Of a DNA stretch of 33,058 bases, positions 1-7,413 are shown in pieces. Position 1 is the first letter of the stretch; every line of letters begins with the position of its first letter. A model generated the notes under the pieces. The model was not told where the DNA came from, did no database searches, and saw only the letters and a program-made list of their open reading frames with translations. The position numbers and the translations under genes are program-made. This DNA comes from a bacterium (lineage in GTDB: Bacteria; Vulcanimicrobiota; Vulcanimicrobiia; Vulcanimicrobiales; Vulcanimicrobiaceae), in the NCBI GenBank assembly GCA_021778415.1, contig JAJYCL010000010.1, positions 38,388 to 71,445 of the forward strand, in the 5' to 3' direction.

Positions 1-5
1 AGCAC

Positions 6-203
6 TGTCACCCTGAGGAGCGCACGAAGTGCGCGTCTCGAAGGGCCACCCCTGTCACCCTGAGGAGCACGCGCAGCGTGCGTCTCGAAGGGCGCCAAAA
101 AGGTTGCACGCTTCGCGTGCTCCGTTCTGATGATGCTTCGAGACGCGATGCTTCGCATCGCTCCTCAGCATGACAGAGGGCGCATCGTTCCTCGGCATGA
201 CAT
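6..203. repeat. Cluster of intergenic palindromic repeat elements
   Basis: Two direct copies (6-45 and 53-92) share the ends TGTCACCCTGAGGAG and CGTCTCGAAGGG. Between the ends lies a short inverted repeat that differs in sequence: CGCAC/GTGCG in the first copy and GCACGC/GCGTGC in the second. A longer inverted copy (104-175) reads CTTCGAGACGCGATGC ... CTCCTCAGCATGACA, and a decayed fragment follows at about 182-201. The same family recurs at 5651-5801 and 20359-21112. Open frames crossing this stretch only translate the repeat. The block fills the region before leuD, and no promoter is visible in it. Confidence 0.85.
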
Positions 204-231
204 CGATCTGTGTGGCGCGAAAGGAAAGTAG

Positions 232-735
232 ATGGAACAGACACTGCATGGCTTCGCCCATACGTATGGCAAAAATGTCGATACCGATGTGATCATCCCC
301 GGGAAATACTGCAACATTATCGATCATGCAGAACTCGGAAAGCATGCACTCGAAGGGATCGATCCGGAGTTTTCGTCGCGTGTGAAAGCGGGCGATGTCA
401 TTGTTGCCGATACGAATTTCGGTTGTGGTTCCAGTCGCGAAGTCGCACCCATCGCCATCAAAGGCGCGGGCGTTTCCGCGGTGATCGCAAAATCATTCGC
501 GCGTATTTTTTTCCGCAATGCGCTCAACATCGGGTTGCCGATTTTCGAATGTCCGGAAGCCGTCGATGATATTGCCGCCGGCGACGAAATCGTTATCGTG
601 CCTGGTACCGGAATGATCCATAATAAAACAAAAGGGACGCAGCACCGTGCTGCGGCGCTGCCCCCCTTCATGCAATCGCTTATTGCCGTCGGCGGCCTCA
701 AAAATTATGTCGAGGAACGCCTAGCCAAAGCTTAG
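232..735 (+). CDS. leuD: 3-isopropylmalate dehydratase small subunit (LeuD-type)
   Basis: 167 aa, the usual length for the small 'swivel' subunit of isopropylmalate isomerase. With LeuC it converts 2-isopropylmalate to 3-isopropylmalate in cytoplasmic leucine synthesis. The family signature N-F-G-C-G-S-S-R-E lies at residues 62-70, and the N-terminal VDTDVIIPGKY segment is typical. The ATG is preceded by an AAAGGAAAG ribosome binding site at 220-228. The family also includes homoaconitase and methylthioalkylmalate isomerase small subunits, which sequence alone does not separate. No leuC or other leucine gene lies downstream; upstream is outside the window. The stop overlaps the convergent gene at 732 by four bases (TTAG). 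Confidence 0.9.
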   Translation: MEQTLHGFAHTYGKNVDTDVIIPGKYCNIIDHAELGKHALEGIDPEFSSRVKAGDVIVADTNFGCGSSREVAPIAIKGAGVSAVIAKSFARIFFRNALNIGLPIFECPEAVDDIAAGDEIVIVPGTGMIHNKTKGTQHRAAALPPFMQSLIAVGGLKNYVEERLAKA

Positions 736-1376
736 CGTGGCGGCGTATAACCGCCGCCCATTCCACCGAGTCCGGCACCCGGCGCGATGTTATCGAACAG
801 ATTGGATTTCGCGCGATAGGCGGCCGTAAAGGCGATCTCGCCACTCGGGCCGGTCATCATACCGAGCATATCGGTTGTTCCCGAGACCGATCCCGAAAAC
901 ACAAGTGAGCCACCTTTCGGCAACGTCACGACAATGCGGACGTTTGCGCCCTTCACCACGCCCGCTAACGGGTATGGTTTCTTGTTCTTATCGAGATACG
1001 TGCCGGTGAGGGCGTCGCCCGTTTGCGTGAGTTTGAAGTGCACGTAATCGACGTTATCGCCGCCGGGCTGAATCTGGACTTCCCAGACGCCGGTAAGGCC
1101 GACGCGCGCAGGTGGCGGCGTAGGCGTTGGCTTTGCCCCTTTTTTCGCCGGAGTGAGTGTAACGCAGCGATTTTGCCCTGGAGCGGGCAGAACGTTCCCG
1201 CCGATCGGAACCGGCGTCGGCGACGGTTTGCAATCGGGTGCGGGCATTGGAGGAAGCGTGATCGGCGCCGCTGTCGGAGCGGGCGACGGAATTGGCGTGA
1301 CCGAGGGCGCTGCCGCGACAAGCGCAACAGCGAAAGAGAGCGCAAGAGCGCGGATCGTGTTCGTGGTGGAAATCAT
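732..1376 (-). CDS. Secreted proline-rich protein with C-terminal beta domain
   Basis: 214 aa from the chosen ATG at 1374-1376; a longer open frame exists but lacks sensible N-terminal features. Residues 1 to about 22 look like a signal peptide (charged start, hydrophobic stretch rich in Ala/Val/Leu, AAAPS end). A Pro/Thr/Ala-rich linker with repeated P-x-P groups follows to about residue 95. The final ~110 residues begin GLTGVWEVQI and alternate hydrophobic and polar residues with QTGDALTGTYL, as in small lipocalin-like or beta-barrel secreted domains. The C-terminus is Gly-rich and ends TPPR. A TAGGAA ribosome binding site precedes the start. It lies 16 bp after the gene ending at 1393, probably in one transcript. 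Function not recognised; export is inferred. Confidence 0.7.
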   Translation of the reverse strand: MISTTNTIRALALSFAVALVAAAPSVTPIPSPAPTAAPITLPPMPAPDCKPSPTPVPIGGNVLPAPGQNRCVTLTPAKKGAKPTPTPPPARVGLTGVWEVQIQPGGDNVDYVHFKLTQTGDALTGTYLDKNKKPYPLAGVVKGANVRIVVTLPKGGSLVFSGSVSGTTDMLGMMTGPSGEIAFTAAYRAKSNLFDNIAPGAGLGGMGGGYTPPR

Positions 1377-1392
1377 CGTCGCGTTCCTACCC

Positions 1393-1917
1393 CTAACGTC
1401 CGCGATTCCCTGCGGGCGGGGCCGAAGCCGATGCGCTCGGCAGTGGGCGACGCATTTCATTTGGGAGCGGCTGGATGCTTCGCGAGGCGGGCGCCGCGGC
1501 TGCGAGAATCGCCTGGGCGTCAGCCTTGAGGGCGACGGCGGGGCCGTTGACCGGGCAGAAGAGATCGGGTGATTTCCAACCGTGCCACATCACAAAGAGG
1601 GAAGAGCCGAACGAAACCGACTTCATGCAGGGCACGCCGAGGCGCCGCGTCAGGCCCGCGGTACGGGCGATCTTTGCGTCGGCGAGAAGCCGAGCGGCCA
1701 GTGCCGGGGCGACGTGAGCCGATGTTGTCGGCGGATGCTGCACACCGCGAATTGCCCGCTCGACGAACGCAGTCCCATCGGCGCGAACGCGGACGAGCGC
1801 TCCGGGGCGATTCGTCGATCCCGAATCGAGCACCGCTGCACCGTCCTGAATGGGCGTCGCGGAATGGACCGCAAGCAGTGCGATGGTGAGCGGCGTAATC
1901 CAAAGTAAAGATTTCAT
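1393..1917 (-). CDS. Small secreted protein of unknown function
   Basis: 174 aa from the ATG at 1915-1917. This start gives a clean signal peptide (MKSLLWITPLTIALLAVHSA), whereas extending upstream enters low-complexity sequence antisense to the next gene. The mature part begins with DSGSTNRPG, then a predicted mixed alpha/beta domain. Two cysteines (in GVPCMKS and DLFCPVN) flank a hydrophobic strand and could form a disulfide. The tail is Pro/Ala/Ser-rich. I recall similar short 'SGSTNxxG' proteins from environmental bacteria, without an assigned role. It is divergent from the lipoprotein gene at 2084 (166 bp between starts) and is followed after 16 bp by another secreted protein. The ribosome binding site is weak. 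Confidence 0.6.
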   Translation of the reverse strand: MKSLLWITPLTIALLAVHSATPIQDGAAVLDSGSTNRPGALVRVRADGTAFVERAIRGVQHPPTTSAHVAPALAARLLADAKIARTAGLTRRLGVPCMKSVSFGSSLFVMWHGWKSPDLFCPVNGPAVALKADAQAILAAAAPASRSIQPLPNEMRRPLPSASASAPPAGNRGR

Positions 1918-2083
1918 ACCGGAGTAACGTACGCCGTACTCCCGTGCGTTGCAAGCGCAGGGAAGAAAGTGAAGCACGAGAATACCGGGGACACAGAAAA
2001 TCCTCAGAAATGCTTTTTGCAAGCGTTTCGGATATTTTTCACTTTTGGCGTATCTAAAACACAAGACGTAGGAGTCCGGCATT

Positions 2084-3481
2084 ATGAATGGGCGATGGGT
2101 ACTAGCAGCGGCGTTCGCTTTGAGCGTCGGAGTTGTCGCATGCGGCGGCGGCGGAGGAGGCGGGAATCCCAATCCGCCGGTACCAGCGCCGGGGACGCCA
2201 ACGCCCGTTTCCAGCGCGACGCCAACGCCCACAGCGTCTCCGACCCCAATTGCAACGGCAACGCCGCCGGTTGTGCAAGCAACCTGTAATCCGGCGCCCG
2301 CGGTCCCCGCGATCCCCACTCCCTCCGGCAATTACGAATTTACGGGCACGCTGAAGCAACAAGCCACGTATTTCTATCCGGCAACCGTCACGCCGACCAC
2401 ATCGCCTACGGCTCCTCCGACCTGCGTCGTCGAATCGGTCGCCGCGGTGTTTGCTGGAACCAGCGCGGTCGATCCGAGTGGCAAAGGCGGCAGCAACTTG
2501 CATGAAAACGAACTCGATGCCTCGCCGCTTTCAACGACGAGCGTCGGCAGCGACGTGTGGACGCTTGGCGGCGCGCAAACCACATTGACCGCGACCCAAG
2601 TGGTCTCGCCGAATAACGGCTCGCCGACCTCAACGACGTTGCAAGAGTTTACGACGCCGCCCGTTATCGGCCAGGCGTCGCTTGGAACCTTCGGCACAGG
2701 CAATAGCGATGCCGGAACGCTCAATCAATCAACATCCTACGGGCTCTCCTATTCGCGTACCATCAACGCCGATGGATCATATTCGGAATCGGGAACCACG
2801 CAAACGGGAACCGGCGGTTCCGGCGGAACGATTTTCATTTCCGAGGCTGCAAATGGTTCCGGAACCATTACGGGCCCTGCGAATGGTGGCTTTGCGCCGA
2901 AGACGTTTTCGGCTCCAAGTGCCGGGAAGATAACGCTGACGGTTAACCCCGGAGCGAATCAGACGACGAAACTTATTCCGGTTTGGTGGACGACGCTCAC
3001 GCTCTATAGCGAAAACAATAGTATCACTGCGGTGACTAGCGAGCCGTCGCCCTGTACCGGAACGGCCGCGTATAAAGCAGAGCGCATTGTCACCCAGATC
3101 GATACGATCATGGGCTATACGGAAACGACGACGTACGATACCTACGATACTCAGTCGGGGAATGGTGCCGATTGCGTCGCGTATTCCGATACGATCAATA
3201 ATTATTACGATTGGTCCGGCGATATTTTCCTCGCGAATCGATTCTCCAGCAACGGTGCGGCGTATCCGCTTTCGACGTTCGTTACGACGGAAACACTCGC
3301 GCTCGCCCCGGGGCAAGCGGGAAATCGCCCGTTCGACGCATCGCGCGGCAGGCGGGTTTCGGCCGCTTCCGTTAGCGCCGCCGCCGCGGCTCACTTTACT
3401 GCGATTGTCGCGCAAACGCGCGCGCGCATTCTTGCACACGCGTTGCGTCTGCACACCACCAATTCGGTTGGAGGCATCTAA
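2084..3481 (+). CDS. Lipoprotein paired with S53 peptidase, copy A
   Basis: 465 aa. The N-terminus is a lipoprotein signal ending V-V-A-C at Cys20, followed by a Gly run and a Pro/Thr-rich linker to about residue 70, so the protein is probably anchored outside the inner membrane. The body is Thr/Ser/Gly-rich, as in beta-rich extracellular proteins. Near the C-terminus a segment with QIDTIMGYTETTTYDTYD, a cysteine and DTINNYYDWSGD matches the same region of the gene at 5970 (TLDTVLGYVETTEFDAY ... DVINYAYDYAGD), so the two are paralogues. TAGGAG lies 9-10 bases before the ATG. It ends 3 bp before the S53 peptidase gene, so the two are surely cotranscribed. Role unknown; it could be an inhibitor, chaperone or surface partner of the peptidase. 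Confidence 0.8.
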   Translation: MNGRWVLAAAFALSVGVVACGGGGGGGNPNPPVPAPGTPTPVSSATPTPTASPTPIATATPPVVQATCNPAPAVPAIPTPSGNYEFTGTLKQQATYFYPATVTPTTSPTAPPTCVVESVAAVFAGTSAVDPSGKGGSNLHENELDASPLSTTSVGSDVWTLGGAQTTLTATQVVSPNNGSPTSTTLQEFTTPPVIGQASLGTFGTGNSDAGTLNQSTSYGLSYSRTINADGSYSESGTTQTGTGGSGGTIFISEAANGSGTITGPANGGFAPKTFSAPSAGKITLTVNPGANQTTKLIPVWWTTLTLYSENNSITAVTSEPSPCTGTAAYKAERIVTQIDTIMGYTETTTYDTYDTQSGNGADCVAYSDTINNYYDWSGDIFLANRFSSNGAAYPLSTFVTTETLALAPGQAGNRPFDASRGRRVSAASVSAAAAAHFTAIVAQTRARILAHALRLHTTNSVGGI

Positions 3482-3484
3482 CTC

Positions 3485-5557
3485 ATGGATCGTCGTTTAC
3501 TCGCACTCGCAGCGGTGCTCACGCTTTCGTTCGTCGCCTGCGGCGGCGGAAGTGGAAGCAGCACGCTTTCCGCCGTTCCAACGACGAATGGGAGTGGGCC
3601 GAATTTTGCTCCGTACACGGGGCCTGCCGCACTTGCTAGTTTTACCTGGAATAAACAACTCGTCACCCAAATGCAATACCTCGGCCCGGCGGGCCCAGGG
3701 GCAATGGAAGTTCATGTTGGCGTAACGATGCAGAACGCGGCGGGGCTCGCCGCCTACGCGCAACAGGTGAGCGATCCGTCCTCACCGTTGTATCGCCATT
3801 TCCTGACGCCGCAAGAGATCGGCGATCGCTTCGGCGCTTCGCAGAGCGATTACACGGCGGCCGCAAATTATTTTGCGTCCTTCGGCATGAAAGTCGGCGG
3901 TTGGCCGCAGCGCGAAATGCTCGCCGTTACGGGTTCGTATCAGCAACTCGGCGCAGCATTCGGCACGACGTTCGGCAAATATCGCATCGGTAATATTGTC
4001 GGTATCGCGCCGATATCAACACCGCATCTCGCACGCGTTGCTCCCATTGCGTCGGTTGATGGGTTGGCCAATGTGCAACTCTTGCATAGCGATATGGTCC
4101 GCGTTACGAATTCGTTCTTTACCGGCTATTCGCCGCAGCAACTCGCGAACGGCTTCGATTACACCGGCGCGTATAGCGCAGGCTACAAGGGCACGGGTAT
4201 GACCATCGGAATCATTGGGACCGGCCCAATCGATAGCCGCGATCTCACAAACTATGCTGCGCTCTATCACGCGCCGGTGGCAACGATTACCCAAGTCGCG
4301 GCATCGCCGCAAGCTGCATCGACGCAAAACGGGAACACCGGCACGGGCGCGTTCGATCCGAATCCGCAAGGTCTTGCGACGCCACCGCCCGTCACCGCAC
4401 CGGCGACCGGAGCCTGCGTGCTTCCGGCGTGCAACCAGGAAGACGGCGAAGCGCAATTGGATACGCAATCCATTGCATCGCTTGCTCCGAGTGCAAACGT
4501 CCTTTTCTATCTCGCCTATAATCCGACGCTTTGTGTAAACAATACGACGAACGCCGTAACTGCGCCGCCATGCGCTTCCGGCACGACCAACACACCGCAA
4601 ATCGGTATCCAATTACTCGATGATGAGATTCAGCAAGCCATCGCCGATAATAAGGCCGATGCGGTGTCGATTTCCGTCGGCGGCCCGGAAAACGCGCAGG
4701 GGGCATACGGCTTGCCGGGCGGGCTTGGCGATCTCGAGTACGCGTCTCTCGCTGCCGAGGGCATCGCAACATTCATCTCCTCGGGCGATGACGGTGCGTG
4801 GGAAGCGCAAAACCTGGCTGGTACGTATACCGGTGTTCCGGTGGTTTCTTTCCCCGCCAGTGATCCGAATGTCGTCGGCGTCGGCGGCGTGAATATTCCG
4901 CTCGATGTCGCCGGGAAGCTCACCAACGCGATCACCACGTGGGGCGATAACACCACGGGCGGCGGCGATGGTTCATTTAGCAATAACGTTGGTTCCGGTG
5001 GCGGAATCTCGGGGAATTTCCCCGCGCCGAGCTATCAAAGCGCGGCGATCTCCGGTATCACGAAGCGCGAAGTTCCCGATATCGCGCTCGATGCCGATCC
5101 GCTCACGGGCCCGGCAATTTTGCAGAACTCCGGCTTCGCCGGGAAATCACAGCTCTACGCCAGCGGTGGCACATCGGCCGCGGCGCCGGAAGCTGCCGCC
5201 ATGTGGGCTCTCGTCTTAGAAGCGTGTAACGCGACGCCTGCGTGCAAAACCGGGCCGGCTGCCCACCCCTACCGCTTAGGGAATCCGGATCCGCTTTTCT
5301 ATTCCATCTACCATTGCGTCACCGCCCCGTGCTCCGCACTGGGTACCGGCACGTTCGTTTCGAGCCTGCCGTATTCGCAAACGGTCTACGATGTGTTGTA
5401 CGGTGCGAACACGGCCGTCCCGGGAGCCCCGACGCCGGCTCCTCCCGCGACTCTCGCTGGTTACTCTGCGGGTCCCGGGTACGATATGGTCACCGGAATC
5501 GGCGCACCGTTTGCGGGGCATCTGATTCAAGCAATTACGGGCCAAGCCGTCCCGTAG
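3485..5557 (+). CDS. S53 family (sedolisin/kumamolisin-like) serine-carboxyl peptidase lipoprotein, copy A
   Basis: 690 aa. The lipobox is at Cys19 (S-F-V-A-C-G-G-G). A pro-kumamolisin activation domain covers roughly residues 70-220, including PLYRHFLTPQEIGDRFG. In the catalytic domain the S53 Glu-Asp pair is E322 and D326 (G-E-A-Q-L-D-T-Q), the oxyanion-hole Asp is D435 (S-S-G-D-D-G), and the nucleophile is S564 in GGTSAAAPEAAA. The likely calcium site uses D636 (V-Y-D-V) and D667 (GPGYDMVTGIG). All signature residues are present, so it should be active. Known family members are acid endopeptidases that mature by removing the propeptide. GGAGG at 3470-3474 is the ribosome binding site, and a terminator follows at 5611. 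Confidence 0.92.
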   Translation: MDRRLLALAAVLTLSFVACGGGSGSSTLSAVPTTNGSGPNFAPYTGPAALASFTWNKQLVTQMQYLGPAGPGAMEVHVGVTMQNAAGLAAYAQQVSDPSSPLYRHFLTPQEIGDRFGASQSDYTAAANYFASFGMKVGGWPQREMLAVTGSYQQLGAAFGTTFGKYRIGNIVGIAPISTPHLARVAPIASVDGLANVQLLHSDMVRVTNSFFTGYSPQQLANGFDYTGAYSAGYKGTGMTIGIIGTGPIDSRDLTNYAALYHAPVATITQVAASPQAASTQNGNTGTGAFDPNPQGLATPPPVTAPATGACVLPACNQEDGEAQLDTQSIASLAPSANVLFYLAYNPTLCVNNTTNAVTAPPCASGTTNTPQIGIQLLDDEIQQAIADNKADAVSISVGGPENAQGAYGLPGGLGDLEYASLAAEGIATFISSGDDGAWEAQNLAGTYTGVPVVSFPASDPNVVGVGGVNIPLDVAGKLTNAITTWGDNTTGGGDGSFSNNVGSGGGISGNFPAPSYQSAAISGITKREVPDIALDADPLTGPAILQNSGFAGKSQLYASGGTSAAAPEAAAMWALVLEACNATPACKTGPAAHPYRLGNPDPLFYSIYHCVTAPCSALGTGTFVSSLPYSQTVYDVLYGANTAVPGAPTPAPPATLAGYSAGPGYDMVTGIGAPFAGHLIQAITGQAVP

Positions 5558-5610
5558 GGGGTCGGATCGCTCGCGATCGTGGTGCGATGTGCAATGCGCA
5601 TCGACACCGA

Positions 5611-5638
5611 GAGGGGGGCGCTTAGCGCCCCCCTCTTC
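5611..5638 (+). terminator. Strong hairpin terminator after the first peptidase
   Basis: A perfect 11-bp stem (GAGGGGGGCGC / GCGCCCCCCTC) closes a TTA loop and is followed by CTTCACGTTCTT. It lies 53 bp after the peptidase stop. The U tract is short and mixed, but the very stable GC stem fits an intrinsic terminator ending the copy A transcript. Confidence 0.65.
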
Positions 5639-5650
5639 ACGTTCTTGCCC

Positions 5651-5801
5651 CGTCACCCTGAGGAGCGCACAAAGTGCGCGTCTCGAAGGGCTCATGCTTC
5701 GAGACGCGATGCTTCGCATCGCTCCTCAGCATGACAGCACTTTGTCACCCTTAGGAGCACGCGCAGCGTGCGTCTCGAAGGGTGCTCCTCAGCGTGACGG
5801 G
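5651..5801. repeat. Palindromic repeat cluster between the two peptidase units
   Basis: Three elements of the window-wide family lie here: 5651-5690 direct with inner arms GCGCAC/GTGCGC, 5694-5737 inverted with GCGATGC/GCATCGC, and 5743-5782 direct with GCACGC/GCGTGC. A half-element (CTCCTCAGCGTGACGG) runs to 5801. This block is the main content of the 412-base gene-free interval 5558-5969, which also holds a terminator, a perfect palindrome and a possible promoter. Confidence 0.85.
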
Positions 5802-5860
5802 AGGGGGGCTCCGGAAGCGTTGTTATGGGGCTTGTGGGGGGGCAGGGGCCGTGGGGACGC

Positions 5861-5880
5861 GGCAGAATATGTATTCTGCC
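5861..5880. promoter_or_regulatory. Perfect 20-bp palindrome upstream of the second unit
   Basis: Arms GGCAGAATA and TATTCTGCC are separated by only TG. It does not belong to the repeat family around it and is more AT-rich in its arms. The tight two-base centre suits a dimeric regulator's operator better than an RNA hairpin. It lies about 90 bp before the lipoprotein start and about 40 bp before a possible -35 box. No regulator gene is adjacent. Confidence 0.4.
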
Positions 5881-5920
5881 TCTAGTTTGTCGACGCTGCT
5901 TCCATGCGGCTTCGATTTCC

Positions 5921-5948
5921 TTGTATTCTCGGCTCGAAAATTTATCAA
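5921..5948 (+). promoter_or_regulatory. Possible promoter of the second lipoprotein-peptidase unit
   Basis: TTGTAT at 5921-5926 and TATCAA at 5943-5948 are separated by 16 bp, giving a plausible but imperfect sigma-70-type promoter just before the GTG start at 5970. The leader would be very short. A terminator and repeats separate this unit from the first, so it needs a promoter of its own. Confidence 0.3.
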
Positions 5949-5969
5949 TGAAAGTATAGGTGTCTTTTC

Positions 5970-7409
5970 GTGAGCACACGCTTTATGGTGTTCGGAGCAG
6001 TTGCGCTTGTCGCGTCGCTTGCTGCTTGCGGCGGCGGTGGCGGCGGTTCGTCGACTCCCGGTAGCAACGTCATTCCAACTGCCGGACCGGCAACCAATAA
6101 CGGAAATCTGATTTCGTCGGATGTTTTCAAACTCCAATATACCGGAGTGAAATCGGTCAACGATGTCTACACGTATGGATCGGGTCCGCTCGGATCTCCG
6201 AGTCCAAACCCGCCGTCGACGGCGATCTACGCCGTGCAAAGTACGGTGCAGGCCGCTCTCAATGCAGCGCCTTCTACCGTGCCAGTTACTGGTCCGTATC
6301 TCGATGTCAATTCGACGGAGCTCGATTCCTCGAATCTTGCCAGTCAAGAATTTGTGACCGATGCGTGGGTGCAATCGTCAAGCAGCGGCGGCGCTCTTGA
6401 ATACGGAACGCAGTTGATGCAGCCGCTCTCGGCGGAACAGCCGAATACGTTGACGGCCTACGTCGATCCGGTTACCGGCAAGGCGAATCCGCAACAGCTC
6501 GATCAGCTGCCGGAGACATCCGGCGCGTCGTGGACAAACGAGCCTGCAGCCACCATTTCGCAATCGTTTGCCGATGGTCACTCGGTAAAACGCTTTGTGT
6601 ATGCAGATGGAACCTATGTCGATAATGATTCCATTCCGCTGCCAACAGGCGGGGTAGCGTATGCCATCATTCAAGAAAATAGCGATGGCTCGGGATCGTA
6701 CACAGCACCATTTGCAGGTGGAAATGTGTCATCGGTTTCAGTGAGCGCTCCGGCGCTTCCGACGCCTGTTCCAACGGGCACACCGAATCCGATTACGACG
6801 CCGCAAGTGACGGTAACATTGAAACTTGCTGGATTCTACGCGTCGATCTTGGGGCCGACGATCAGTGCGCAATTTACACCGTTTTACGTCTATACGCCGA
6901 AACCGGTGTTCTACTCGGAAACCGATGCAGTCAACACCGCCGGAAGTTTTCCCGCCGGATGCGCCAATTCGTATGGCGCCAGCGGACTTGAACTCGTGCG
7001 CAAAATTGCAACGCTCGATACCGTTCTCGGATACGTCGAAACGACGGAGTTCGATGCCTATGCAGCTGCCGGATATCCGGTGTGCGTTGTTTCTTCCGAT
7101 GTCATCAACTACGCCTATGATTATGCCGGCGATACCGTCGGAGGTTTGGGCGGCTTCCTCTTCGGCCAACTCGGGGGTCGCATTACGACAACCTCGCAGA
7201 CGCTCGTCTTGCAGCCGGGTGCCACTGGAGTCTATCCAAGTTCGACGACTCGTCAGCCAAGCTCGGTCGGAGGTGCGCCTCCGATTGCATCTTCCGTCTT
7301 TGCCGGCATTGAATCCGCAACGTTGCAAACGTATGCCGTCCGACGCAATGCCATCATTCGTGCATACGCTTTAAGTACGCATTCACTCCCGAACGGTGGA
7401 GGGAAGTAA
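5970..7409 (+). CDS. Lipoprotein paired with S53 peptidase, copy B
   Basis: 479 aa from a GTG start. No in-frame ATG fits upstream, and the nearest upstream ATG (5949) is closed at once by TAG. The lipobox is L-A-A-C at Cys20, followed by Gly/Ser residues. The protein is Thr/Ser/Pro/Gly-rich. The C-terminal third contains KIATLDTVLGYVETTEFDAY, VCVVSSDVINYAYDYAGD and TTTSQTLVLQPGATG, which align in order with the equivalent parts of the gene at 2084. The two N-terminal halves look much more diverged. The ATG of the S53 peptidase lies 4 bp after its stop. Probably an envelope-anchored, beta-rich partner of that peptidase; its biochemical role is unknown. Confidence 0.8.
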   Translation: MSTRFMVFGAVALVASLAACGGGGGGSSTPGSNVIPTAGPATNNGNLISSDVFKLQYTGVKSVNDVYTYGSGPLGSPSPNPPSTAIYAVQSTVQAALNAAPSTVPVTGPYLDVNSTELDSSNLASQEFVTDAWVQSSSSGGALEYGTQLMQPLSAEQPNTLTAYVDPVTGKANPQQLDQLPETSGASWTNEPAATISQSFADGHSVKRFVYADGTYVDNDSIPLPTGGVAYAIIQENSDGSGSYTAPFAGGNVSSVSVSAPALPTPVPTGTPNPITTPQVTVTLKLAGFYASILGPTISAQFTPFYVYTPKPVFYSETDAVNTAGSFPAGCANSYGASGLELVRKIATLDTVLGYVETTEFDAYAAAGYPVCVVSSDVINYAYDYAGDTVGGLGGFLFGQLGGRITTTSQTLVLQPGATGVYPSSTTRQPSSVGGAPPIASSVFAGIESATLQTYAVRRNAIIRAYALSTHSLPNGGGK

Positions 7410-7413
7410 GGTT

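Noticed and set aside
1393-2331. 312-codon reading of the minus-strand gene
   Set aside because: The extra 138 residues are Gly/Val-rich low complexity antisense to the start of the lipoprotein gene; the internal ATG at 1917 begins a proper signal peptide.
2777-3454. Long antisense, arginine-rich open frames opposite the lipoprotein and peptidase genes (also 4016-4612 and 8833-9507)
   Set aside because: Composition is that of antisense shadows of GC-rich genes; no start signals or recognisable domains.
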